Shown one piece after another: positions 47,645 through 57,600 of a stretch of DNA of 64,000 nucleotides. The notes beneath the pieces were generated by a model that saw only the letters and a list, made by a program, of their open reading frames with translations, had not been told where the DNA came from and searched no databases. The DNA comes from Owenia fusiformis (taxonomy: Eukaryota > Annelida > Polychaeta > Sabellida > Oweniidae): the NCBI GenBank assembly GCA_903813345.2, contig CAIIXF020000001.1:20417915-20481914 (forward strand). The letters run 5' to 3'. The first letter of the stretch is position 1. Every line of letters begins with the position of its first letter. A program made the position numbers and the translations under genes.

Positions 47645-50600
47645 ATGGCGTCTACTTGGAAAAAAATTCGTGGTCTGCGACCTCAAAGATTTTGGCAGTT
47701 TGTCGTTGATCCACAAGTGCCGAGTGTTGTTATGATCCTTCTTCTAGTAGCGGAATGTGTAGTGAATATTTCGGTCATACACAAAATAAAATGTAGGCTA
47801 TAATAATTTTTGTAGCAGTTGTACTCTTATATTTTAGATTTCTTTCAAATTCAATTATTTCAATAATAGGACATTCAGTCATCAATGATTAATACAGTTC
47901 ACAGGAACCTGTATCAACACCTGACAGTGACATCTATTGGTGAAGAGATAAAATGCTTAAGTGGTCGTAGAATTCGATAAATTCCTTCATGGTTTATTTT
48001 GTACCAGAAGATAACATAAAGTGGGGACCAAAAATAAACCTCAACCATCAAAAGTTGTCACAATGAGCTAAATTCTAAGTTTCGTGTCTCAAACTCTCCC
48101 ATGAGGTAGGAAAATAATTCCTGTTCACTTTAAGTAGCACAATAAATGAATCCAAAGCTTCATACTTGCAAATGATGGATAAATCCCTACCAAATCGAAC
48201 GAATGTTTTCATGAATCACCACGTTTGTGATTCAAGGAGGATTGACTCCCAGAATGCCGCATCAGTTAACCTTATTTACTTGTGACAGATTCCAAAATGG
48301 GGGAACGGCATTTTGAAAGGTGACATGTGTCATGTTGCATTCTGGGAGCCAATCCACATTGTGGCGTAATAATCGGGCTCCAAAATCACCTCAACATTTG
48401 AAGAGTCGACATTAACTTAACAATGTCCACTTCAAATTTTTAAGTTCCTATTTGTCATTATGGACACAAATTCCACTATATCTGGACTTACTAGGACAGA
48501 GAAAATAGAGCACCAAATACACTGAGGTAAGAATTTATTTCATGTGCGACAGCATGTAATTTTCATAGCTTTTGTAATTCTTTATGTTCCCCACTGTACA
48601 TAATACAGTGGGGAACATAATGACAAATAAGAACTTTAAAAAAATTTGAAGTTGATATTCACATGTTAATGCAGAAAAAACAAAAGACCACGGGCAGTAT
48701 AGCAAGTGATTTTAGACGGTCATATCTTTCACCATGAGTAAATACAGTGGTTTTTATTAAAACAATATGTTTTCCTCTCAAATGAATTACCCATGATGAT
48801 AAAAATATCAATCGAACAATTCGAAAAATTAAGAATAGGGACCCCATGTCAACATTTTTTTCAAAATATTGAACTTATTTACTCAAAAGAGGATCTCCCT
48901 TTTCTGATTTTTATTGCATGAAAATATTATTCAACAAAGGGTCTAAAACATCTTCAAAATTATAATTGTATTGAATGTCTAGTTTTGATTATATCCATTT
49001 TCGATGACCAAAATGATGCTGAAAACAATGGATAGCACGAATTTTCCCTATGGGAAAATAAGATATGTGGTTTTTAACTTTTATGCATTTCAATACACAT
49101 CCCCTTTTCAGAAATTGTTCATATAGTGTAGAAGAAACTGTTGATATGTTTAAATTGAGAAAAGGAAGATCCTATTTTTAGAAAAAAGCCTAACATTTTT
49201 AAAAAAGTGCCAGGGTGGGGCCCTAATCCATAATTTTTCAGAGAGTTGAACTGATATTTTAATATCATGGGGACTTCACTTGAAAAAGAACATATTGTTT
49301 TAATATAAACCATTGTTTTTATGGCCACAAAGTACTCATGGTGAAAGATATCAATGTCTAAAATCACTTGCCATACTGCACATGGACCTTTTAGGGGATA
49401 TGTATCAAGACAATACTGGAACCACCATGGGCTTTCGAACCACCATGTTTTTAAAATTGTGATAGAAAATCTACTACTCATTTATTTATGGTCCAAACTG
49501 TAAGATAAAACAGTTATCTGACCCTAGTCAGGCACATGGTTTACTGAACACACCTGTCTAAAGCCAAAAAAGACTTCTGTCAGCTCGATAAAGTAACACC
49601 AGGTTGTAGAAATGGTAAATACTGGCACGATTATTTTTATTGATCATTTATTTTTTCATTTGTTGATCTGTTTTAGATACCGAGATTGACTGGGTCGCGT
49701 ATATGCAGGAAGTTGAAGGTGTTGTAAATGGAACTTACGATTACATGGAACTCAAGGGGGATACTGGACCTTTAGTGTAAGTCCCTTTGACTTTTATTAT
49801 AGGTGTCACACTGACCCGAAGTCGACCCAAATATCGGGTCGGAGAGCTTGGGTCTGGTCACAAACAACTTCTTACCAATTTCAGGTTGCGTCAGAACACT
49901 CAGAACTTTCATAAAATCTTTATTTTTCCTGCAAAATTTTTGGCTTACCTATTTCTTGAATATGTATAAATCATGAATGAGTATACTGTACGCCCGGTAT
50001 TATTCGCGTGCGATTAACTTTCGCGCTTTTCGCGAGGGTGTTAAAATCGCGAAAAATTATCGTCGCGAAATTGCAAATTAAATCCCCGGGAATTTGTTTT
50101 TACCCGGGGCTCTGATGCATTTCGTTTTATCTACTAGTTTGGATCGAGTTATAGTACTTCAATAGTACTGTGCAACTCCATGACTTTACTATGCGCATGC
50201 GCGGCAATGAAAGCGCACGTGCGCACGATTGTTCACGTGATCGTAGCCTGCAATTTGATTGGACATCATATACTGGGGAATCCCCGAATACGATAAAATA
50301 CAGTATTCGCGAAATTTAATAGCCGCGAAACCGTGTTTTCGCAAAATTCGCGAAATTAAAGCTCGCGAATAATACCGGGCGTACAGTAGTTTGCGGTTGT
50401 TCCTAATGATTTAATTCTAAGTTTCTATCATTTTCCTTTTATCAAAGCATTATATGCAATAATGCAGACTTAAGCAGCAAGTCAAATTGATTTTTGTGTT
50501 TTCTTCTCACTGACCTGAAATTACCCGACCCGCATATTATTTTTCTGGCCCGACCCAACCCGAAAGATATCTGGCCCGTGACACCTCTAATTTTTTATAT

Positions 50601-50988
50601 CTCCACCACAAGTGGTATATATTTACAGTCAAGTTACTACTTTTGGCGTCTAACAAATGGCCGGAGATGACAGTTTGCATGTTAATGCCTTGTTTAATAA
50701 ATACAATATAAACTCATACTCATGCATTGGCAACTACATATGTTCATTTATGTTGTGTAATTTTTTTTAGCTCTTATTTACAATATTTTATTGCTTATGA
50801 TGTACGCAAAATAATAATTACAATGAATTTGTTATTTTAGGTATCCAGCTGGGTTTGTGTATATATACCTTGGCTTATACTACATCACTGGTTATGGACA
50901 GAATATCCGACTAGCCCAGTACTTATTTGCTGGACTTTACATTGTGAATCTTCTACTAGTGTTCAGGATTTATAGAAAAGTGCAAAAG
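47645..50988 (+). CDS. ALG3: ALG3, dolichyl-P-Man:Man5GlcNAc2-PP-dolichol alpha-1,3-mannosyltransferase (first three exons only)
   Basis: Exons 47645-47792, 49677-49776 and 50841-50988 (phases 1, 2, 0) read [19 protein letters not shown], then a hydrophobic segment ending [47 protein letters not shown] and [20 protein letters not shown]. This is the N-terminal part of ALG3, the ER enzyme that adds the sixth mannose to the lipid-linked oligosaccharide on the lumenal side. The EIDW acidic motif and YPAGFVY are family hallmarks. The ATG lies in the favourable context CAAAATGG. The family is normally about 400-450 aa; only about 132 are present. The donor after exon 3 is a good GTAAGT, but no exon matching the remainder (for example the HSIFVLRLFNDP region) was recognised from 50989 to 64000. 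Either the rest lies beyond very long introns containing the antisense MS4A-like gene, or the locus is a partial copy. Confidence 0.8.
48021..48665. mobile_element. Cluster of GTGGGGAC-ended inverted repeats in ALG3 intron 1
   Basis: AGTGGGGACCAAAAATAAACC at about 48020 and TTTATGTTCCCCACTGTA at about 48582 are inverted. ACTTCAAATTTTTAAGTTCC at about 48430 is answered by AGAACTTTAAAAAAATTTGAAGT at about 48630. CCTCAACCATCAAAAGTTGT (then CACAATGAGC) also occurs reversed at about 10755-10795. Probably overlapping TA-type MITEs related to 10106-10339. Confidence 0.45.
48233..48361. mobile_element. 129-bp relative of the 305-bp 9-bp-TSD element
   Basis: Begins CAAGGAGGATTGACTCCCAG and ends CTGGGAGCCAATCCACATTG, the same family as 45705-46009. 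The interior is shortened and no clear target duplication was found. Confidence 0.6.
48690..49390. repeat. Foldback repeat with about 170-bp arms
   Basis: 48690-48850 (AGCAAGTGATTTTAGACGG, ATCTTTCACCATGAGTA, TTAAAACAATATGTT, TAGGGACCCC) is matched in reverse complement by about 49210-49385 (GGGGCCCTAATCC, AACATATTGTTTTAA, TACTCATGGTGAAAGAT, AATCACTTGCC). Arms are perhaps 80% alike. In ALG3 intron 1. Confidence 0.55.
49796..50590. mobile_element. hAT-like element with TAGGTGTCAC / GTGACACCTCTA ends
   Basis: Left TAGGTGTCACACTGACCCGA and right GGCCCGTGACACCTCTA are inverted. Both are followed inward by CCCGACCC / GGGTCGG words. It contains the TA-flanked MITE at 49986-50386. No exact target duplication was identified. 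In ALG3 intron 2. Confidence 0.5.
49986..50386. mobile_element. TA-flanked MITE with CTGTACGCCCGGTATTATTC ends, copy 2
   Basis: Same family as 45431-46266 but in the opposite relative orientation and with a different central stretch (includes GTGCGCACGATTG). TA on each side (49984-49985 and 50387-50388). Confidence 0.75.
50600..50700 (+). repeat. Dispersed GGCAGGTGGTGACATTTTGC repeat, copy e
   Basis: Diverged copy (CCACCACAAGTGGTATAT edge; AACAAATGGCCGGAGATGAC then GCATGTTAATGCC). In ALG3 intron 2. Confidence 0.45.
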
Positions 50989-51297
50989 GTAAGTTAACCC
51001 AATGTATATAATTATGAAACCAAAAAAAGCTCATCAGACAGTGACACATACTTGCCTTTTTTGGCAGATTTTTGTCCTCGAAATAAGGAATAACTAGCTG
51101 TATCAGAATTGATTAGTACAAGCAGTGCATGGGCAATTGAACTGGATTAAAGTGTACAACTCTTCATGAATAATATGAATTTGAAACTCTGCTTTCAACA
51201 TTACTTGAAAGAATTCTCATTGTGGCTTTTTGTTACCTCATGATTTGTGCATTATAAAGTTGGTGAAAACTTCTTATTTTCAGAGTGTGATTTTATT

Positions 51298-51480
51298 TCA
51301 GTTAGATTCAAGTGACCAAACCTTTGAAATCACATTCCGATATATCAGTTTCTCTAAAGCTTGTGAGAGCCAGTATATTCCAAGAGATGGTACTGGCTGT
51401 GGATTTCTCAATGCTGAACTTAGATCGTTCCAAAACTTCATCTTAGTGTAAAACATATCAGCCATGTCTGTCATAACCTG
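51298..51480 (-). mobile_element. Possible LINE ORF2 C-terminal scrap
   Basis: On the minus strand KFWNDLSSALRNPQPVPSLG, then a segment ending ALEKLIYRN, resembles the W-N-x-L-x-x-x-L-R ... K-x-x-L motif near the C-terminus of CR1/L2-type LINE ORF2. The plus strand of the same stretch is also open after a good acceptor (LDSSDQTFEITFRYISFSK..., stop at 51449-51451). That reading would be an unrecognised last exon, and neither reading is firm. Confidence 0.3.
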
Positions 51481-51516
51481 AATTGAATAATTACAACAAA
51501 GATAATTTTGAAGCAT

Positions 51517-52730
51517 TTATTATATTAAAGATTTATTTCAAAAGCAGATCAACAAACATGAACAAGAACAAGATCATTTTTGTAAGATGTCATCACTCTC
51601 TTATATAAATATGCAAAGTCACACAAATCATTTTGACATGTTTTCTTGGGATATGCACTAGCCTGCACTTGGTTTGTGTAGTATATCACACCTTGAGTAT
51701 GCCTTCTTGTAATCAGTGTAAACTTATGTGACCTATAATACAGTAGTAATAACCACCAAAAAAACACTGCTTTAACATGATGAATTGATTATTAAACATT
51801 ATGATCTACAGGGGCAGAGGCTTGCACAGCTGCTATACATCAGTAACTACATTTGGTTCAATAACCTGGTGTAATATCACATTATCTCCATTTCTTTCTC
51901 ACAGTCCATATGATAAATTATAATACCAAGACTTCACAAGGTCATGTAGTTGTGACTTATCTGATCATGTAATGACATAATATGTTGGTGAAAGTACATA
52001 TATCACATTATTTAGCATTAACTAAAACAGGCATTGAGGTTCCAAGCAGTTTTCTTAAAGTTCAGTAGTGAATTTTACATTATAAAACAGTAACTATACT
52101 CTGGTGCTATAACTTTTTTTTCCTATTCTTATGAAGTTCTATTTTTATTGGTCATTGGGGATATCAAAATCTAGCAGGTTTAACTGGTTAAAGATATCAG
52201 ATGTTTAGAGCAAATTTTCCTTTATTTTAATCAGTGCACTTGTGTCATATCATTCCTTGTCGTGCATCTTTTCTAAAAGTCAAAAACTATATTAATATAA
52301 TGTTTCTATATACAGCTCTATTTATTTTGTTCTCATAAAATATGCCCATTTATATTATTATTTTGGCCTAGCCGCTATAAGGTTTAACCAATCATTGTAT
52401 ATCTTATTAAGACCTACCATCACTGTACATTACTTTCAAGTTTACAATCTGTACATATTCAATCTTGAATAACTTTTCCATTCGGTAAAACATCATGGTT
52501 CTTTTTTACCTCTTATATTTGAAGAACTAAATGACACATTGGTTGATGATTTTTTGTCAGATCTAATTGTGTCAACCCCTGATAAAGTATTTCTGATTCT
52601 ACCAATGTGTCATCAGTCATGCATTTAGTGCTTAAATATAATTTTCTGCAATATAGTATGTAGAAAATATATATCACCTTTAGATATTGTGTTATTAAGC
52701 CACATACTACATTTGTGATAAATATATCAA
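51517..52730. other. Gene-free A+T-rich stretch
   Basis: No ALG3 continuation or other exon was recognised; no bounded repeat seen. Confidence 0.35.
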
Positions 52731-53020
52731 GGGGAGATTTGTCGAATTTCGACATATGGGGTTACTTCATCATGGGGCTACTTCGACCAAGGGGTTATTT
52801 CGAGAATTGCTGATAATTCATACTTCCGGGGTCAGCCATCTTGGATTAAGATCTATCTCGCCTGTTGGAGACTTCAAATTTATTTTTTAAATTTTTCAAA
52901 AACAAACATGGCAGACTTCATGAATCGGAAATATAAGCCAATGTCGAAATAGCCCCATGATCGAAATAGCCCCATGACAAAGTAACCCCATACGTTGAAG
53001 TTCGACGGATCTTCCCTAAT
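52731..53020. mobile_element. 290-bp element with about 65-bp inverted termini
   Basis: AGGGGAGATTTGTCGAATTT...GGGGTTACTTCATCATGGGG at the left is matched by GCCCCATGACAAAGTAACCC...GACGGATCTTCCCT at the right, with repeated ATGGGGCTA(C/T)TTCGA words within each arm. Non-coding; family not identified. Confidence 0.6.
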
Positions 53021-53633
53021 CTGCAAGATTTATTATAAGTTGTACCTTACTCATAACTTCATAGTGTACACATAGAATGATTCCTCATAAAAAATCGTGA
53101 AACTTGACATTTAACCATTTATCAAGGTCATTCATTTGCTCTACATTTTGGAGTTAATTTGATTTGAAAAACACAACAAAATTATGTGTTAGGTACAATG
53201 CATTTAACAATATACATAAGTATCTTGGATAGTGTAATATGTACAAAGCATTTGGAAATTATGATGGATTTCAGTTTTTAGGATATTTCTTACCATCCAT
53301 GTCCATTTAATACAGCTCAGTTTGCTGTAAGAACTAATTGTGCATTGTACATGTGTGTAATTATATATATATAATACATATACAGTACGTGAAAATATCA
53401 CAAAGTATTTTTTGTTTCAAAAAAGTTACAAATGGGATAACAGATCAAACAATCTTACTAAACATCAATATAAGTACTGCATTTTGAAGTCAGATCTTGA
53501 GTCTATTTTTTTCATTGACTTATAAAACTGGAGTGAAGAATTTTACACAGATTGTTTCATGTAATAATACTGCACTTTAAATAAATACTCCAGTGAGTCT
53601 TAATTTCAAACAGATCTTTTTAGGGATGGTATA

Positions 53634-54177
53634 CTGTACGCCCGGTATTATTCGCGAGCTTTAATTTCGCGAATTTTGCGAAAACATGGTTTCGCGGCTA
53701 TTAAATTTCGCGAATTTCACAAGTTTGAAATTCATTATTCTCGGAATTCTCAAGCTAAATTACTAGTAGATGTACAGTAATTGCACTTACCTGATGTCAT
53801 AGTTGGATCAGATTTACAATAACTGGGATCTTTATCATCGGCAAGCTGCATATCAACTTCTATTATCGCATCGTTAATTTCGGTCTTATTTTAAAATGAA
53901 AAAGCAGTTTGAATTCGTATTTTGTATTACATGTTGGTGGAAATCATCCAATTATCGCCCAATAACACTAGACGAAACGTTTTACACAAAACGAAATGCA
54001 TGTTGTAGTTCTTCTTACAGATGTAGGAATGGAGGGATCAGAAGTTGACGAAATGCATCAGAGCCCCGGGTAAAAACAAATTTAATTGGCAATCTCGCGA
54101 CGATATTTTTTCGCAATTTTAACACCATCGCGAAAAGCGCGAAAGTTAATCGCACGCGAATAATACCGGGCGTACAG
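53634..54177. mobile_element. TA-flanked MITE with CTGTACGCCCGGTATTATTC ends, copy 3
   Basis: Same orientation as copy 1 and highly similar to it, but without the 305-bp insertion. It has a single ATGTTGGTG at the corresponding site and about 25 extra bases near 53720. TA at 53632-53633 and 54178-54179. Confidence 0.75.
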
Positions 54178-54397
54178 TACACATTAAAAGCTCTTATAAT
54201 AACAAATATCAAGCTAAATATTTTTATCAAGCATTTTCTCGATCAAGTCACATACCTTATTTTCTTGTAAAAGTGGGGATACACTTTTTTCTTGTAAAAG
54301 TGGGGATACACTTCGTGTTGTTTTCCTTTAGAAGAACTATGGGCCTGAAGCTCAACTCAAAGTGCTTCCTATAAAAGGCTTACTGGGTGTTTGAGAA

Positions 54398-54403
54398 TTT
54401 ATT
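54398..54403 (-). terminator. Candidate poly(A) signal of the MS4A-like gene
   Basis: AATAAA on the minus strand, about 250 bases beyond the stop codon at 54649-54651. Confidence 0.35.
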
Positions 54404-54648
54404 TTGTATATCTCCTTGAATATTTTTTCTAAATAGCACTTTATATAGCTAGCGATCATATATAGCTAGCCATCATAGAAGAATAGGGCCAGAATTCTTT
54501 TTGAACTGTAAACAACACACTTGTTTACTGGAAAATTTATAATATTTCTTAGAATAAAGTCAGTAGGCATCATTTCGAAATTCAATAAATTTGCCAGACA
54601 CAAGTATCTTACAAAGTTGCCTTATTACAAGAAAACAAGCAAAGAGCC

Positions 54649-57600
54649 CTAGTAGTTGTAAGAAGGTGGAGGCCCATTCGGGTTTTTCTCATCAGGTTTC
54701 ACATCTGGGTTGTATGGCGGGGGTTGGGGTCCACCTGTTGCTTGAGGCTGACCATATTGTGGCTGTTGACCATATTGTTGCTGTTGACCATATTGTGGCT
54801 GAGGCTGGCCATATTGTGGCTGAGGTTGGCCGTATTGTGGCTGAGGCTGGCCATATTGTGGCTGTCCATATTGTTGGGGTTGTGCCTGTTGTCCTGTAAG
54901 AATGTTAATATATAATGAATGTCATGTACAGGCTGTGCCAAAAAACTTTTTTAGAAGGCTAGAAAAGTATTACAACATTATGGTTGAAGTTGAAGTCAGT
55001 ATTAGCTTAAGTATTTGAATGGTAAAATATGCCTATTTCTCATGTCAATACCATAATGTTATGATACTTTTTTCGCCATCTAAAAAAGTTGCAAATTTTT
55101 TGGGCACACCCTGTACTTATGTCCTGTAGCTATTGTTGGAACTGTTCTCCGATATCACTCCTTGTTGGATCTGTTCAGAAAGCACCTCCCATATTTTCAA
55201 AAAGTGTGGCAAAACTGATTTACTCTTTACTTGGCACTTAATTGTATTTATGGTGATACATTGCTATTTAAAGGAATACCCAAAAATCACTTATACTTAA
55301 ACTTTATCCTTAATTTTACAAATACTAACATAAGAATGCCATTCAATAATCACACAGATGTACAATTAAGTGAGTTTACCTGGTGGTGGGATAACTGTAG
55401 TCGTTTGACCCTGTGGGTAGTATGCGGCCTGCGTGGCAGGCTGGCCTTGGGTTATAACTGTGGTCTGCCTACCTTGAACAACATATCCCGGGGATGACTG
55501 GAAGTCAAACAGAGAATACATAACTACAGAATGATATAAAAATATTAATATGAGTTATTATAACAAGATTGATTCGGTAACAATTTAAATTGTGATTTAA
55601 CCAAGGTCATCTAAATCTGTTTTTTGTGTAAGTATTTAAATGATGAGGTACCGTTATAAAATACTACTGTGCATGCATCATTACTTTGCAGTACAAAAAA
55701 GATAATAAGGCCATTTAAATATCAAACAATGACGGAATGTGCATATAAATGTTGTCGTAAATTACTTAATCAGTAAGATGCATTTGCATTTAAAAACCTC
55801 TACCTCTGGGATGCATTATTATGTCAAAATCCCACCCCTCTGGAGAAACTGTGTCAAAGTCCTGACCCTTTGCTTTTAAGGGTTCAGCTTTAAATGGTGC
55901 ATAACAAGGTACCGTATTACCATAAGTTTCACTATTGCTGTTGCAAATTGCTATCAGAAATACTCCAGTAAAACTATGAAACAGGACAATTTGGTACAAT
56001 GAGGATATTACGCAACCATGTTAAAATAAACTCTTCTAATCTCACACTACCCTACCTCGATCACGCATGCGCGAATTTTTTGGCTTTCAATCAGGTCGCT
56101 TTTGAGTATATCGACTGCTTATACTCAAAAGGTTAATACGTTTGGTGCTCGGAGTGAGTCAATATTGCTATTTGCTACACTTCAGTGGTGCAATAGTGAA
56201 GTCGATGTTCCAAGTTATATGATAGTTATAGAAAGAATGAAAATAATATCGTTTTAAATTTTAAAATATTTGATATGTCATAGTACACGGTACACAGTTG
56301 CAAGTTGATCAATACAGGGTACAAGGAATGTAAATTGTTCAATAGTACAGGGAGCGAGAAAGTAAGCTGATTATACAGACATACTATGTCCTGACCTCGT
56401 GTACATTTACGTTGCAAACAGTGAAAGTAATGCTAAAAAGGCCGCCTGTTGATGCATTGGGGTGTCATCAATTGTTATTTAATCCAAAAAGGAAACATTA
56501 TTTTGTAGATTTAGACACAAGCTTTCAGGTCGTATGCATTTTAGTCATAAAATTAACAAGAACGCTAGATTATACGTGTTACTAGGATATCAAATTGAAA
56601 TAAAATAATGAAATTAAATATTAAGACGTTAATGATAAATGACTATCCGCTACTCAGAATAATTAAAATTGCCTGAACTACATGTGAAGAATCTTTCTAT
56701 ATAACCCCTTGAATGGTATAATTCACTACCGTCCTCAAAAACCGATCATTTAAAATGTTTTGTTCAAATTCACAAAAATACAGTTGAATAACATACTAGA
56801 AAACATATCCACATATAACATGATGACACGAAGTTTAAATAATAGTTAACTGTTTTTTTGTTACATATCAATTATCAATGTAACATTTTCGAAGGGAAAC
56901 TTACATGCTCCCTGTACGTTGACAGATTTACTGAAATGTATCGTGTATTGCATTCGAGTTTTGCTTCACTGCGCCCACTATTATCTATCTTTGCCTATAG
57001 TGGTTTTTAGCCAACAATATTCTACAAACTGCTTGATGAATCAATTCTATGTCTGGTAGAACACTAGAAATAAATGTAAAATGTATTTTACGTTCAGAAA
57101 TATGAAATTAAACCCACGTCCTCCATTTGCAACTTAGCTGTACCCTGTTTCCATTTTAAACGTGGTCACGTGGTAGGGTAGTGTGAATCTACCAGTGTTA
57201 ACTGCTGCATATAGCCAGTATTATCGGACACTTTGGTAAGAAAATTTCAAAAATTAGTACCGTGGGTACTGGGCTCACATGGTGACAGAAAAAAACGGAT
57301 ATAATTTTTTGCTGATTTTTTGTAACAAGATTATTTCAAGCCACTTGCCACTATTTTGGACTGACGGAGAGACAGATGGACAAATCGATGTTAAGTAAAA
57401 TTGCTGAAAAAAAACGGATATAATTTTTTTCAATTATTTGGAACAAAATTATTGCAAGTGCAAGACACCTGAAATTATTTGTAAAGCTAGGAAATGGGTC
57501 AAAAGTGAATTTCAAGAATGGCGACCATTTTGAAAATAGGCGAGCTTTTGAACCAAGAGTCATAGGAGAGTTTTTTGTATTGATGTTGAACAAAATTAAC

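Noticed and set aside
49119-49481. 120-codon minus-strand frame as a gene
   Set aside because: Falls in the right arm of a foldback repeat in ALG3 intron 1 and shows no domain or splice support.
51067-51090. ALG3 exon 4 start (ATTTTTGTCCTC reading IFVL after GGCAG)
   Set aside because: The match to the family's HSIFVLRLFNDP is only four residues and the frame stops within a few codons.
54699-54941. Other-frame translations of the Q/P/Y repeat (HNMASLSHNM repeats and IVAEAGHIVA repeats)
   Set aside because: Shadows of the MS4A-like last exon. The frame that joins exon 5 in phase and ends in PPSYNY is the coding one.
55790-55999. Minus-strand frame with GQDFDTVSPEGWDFDI pattern as an extra MS4A exon
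   Set aside because: Exons 4 and 5 already join in phase without it, and the sequence is unlike the rest of the tail.
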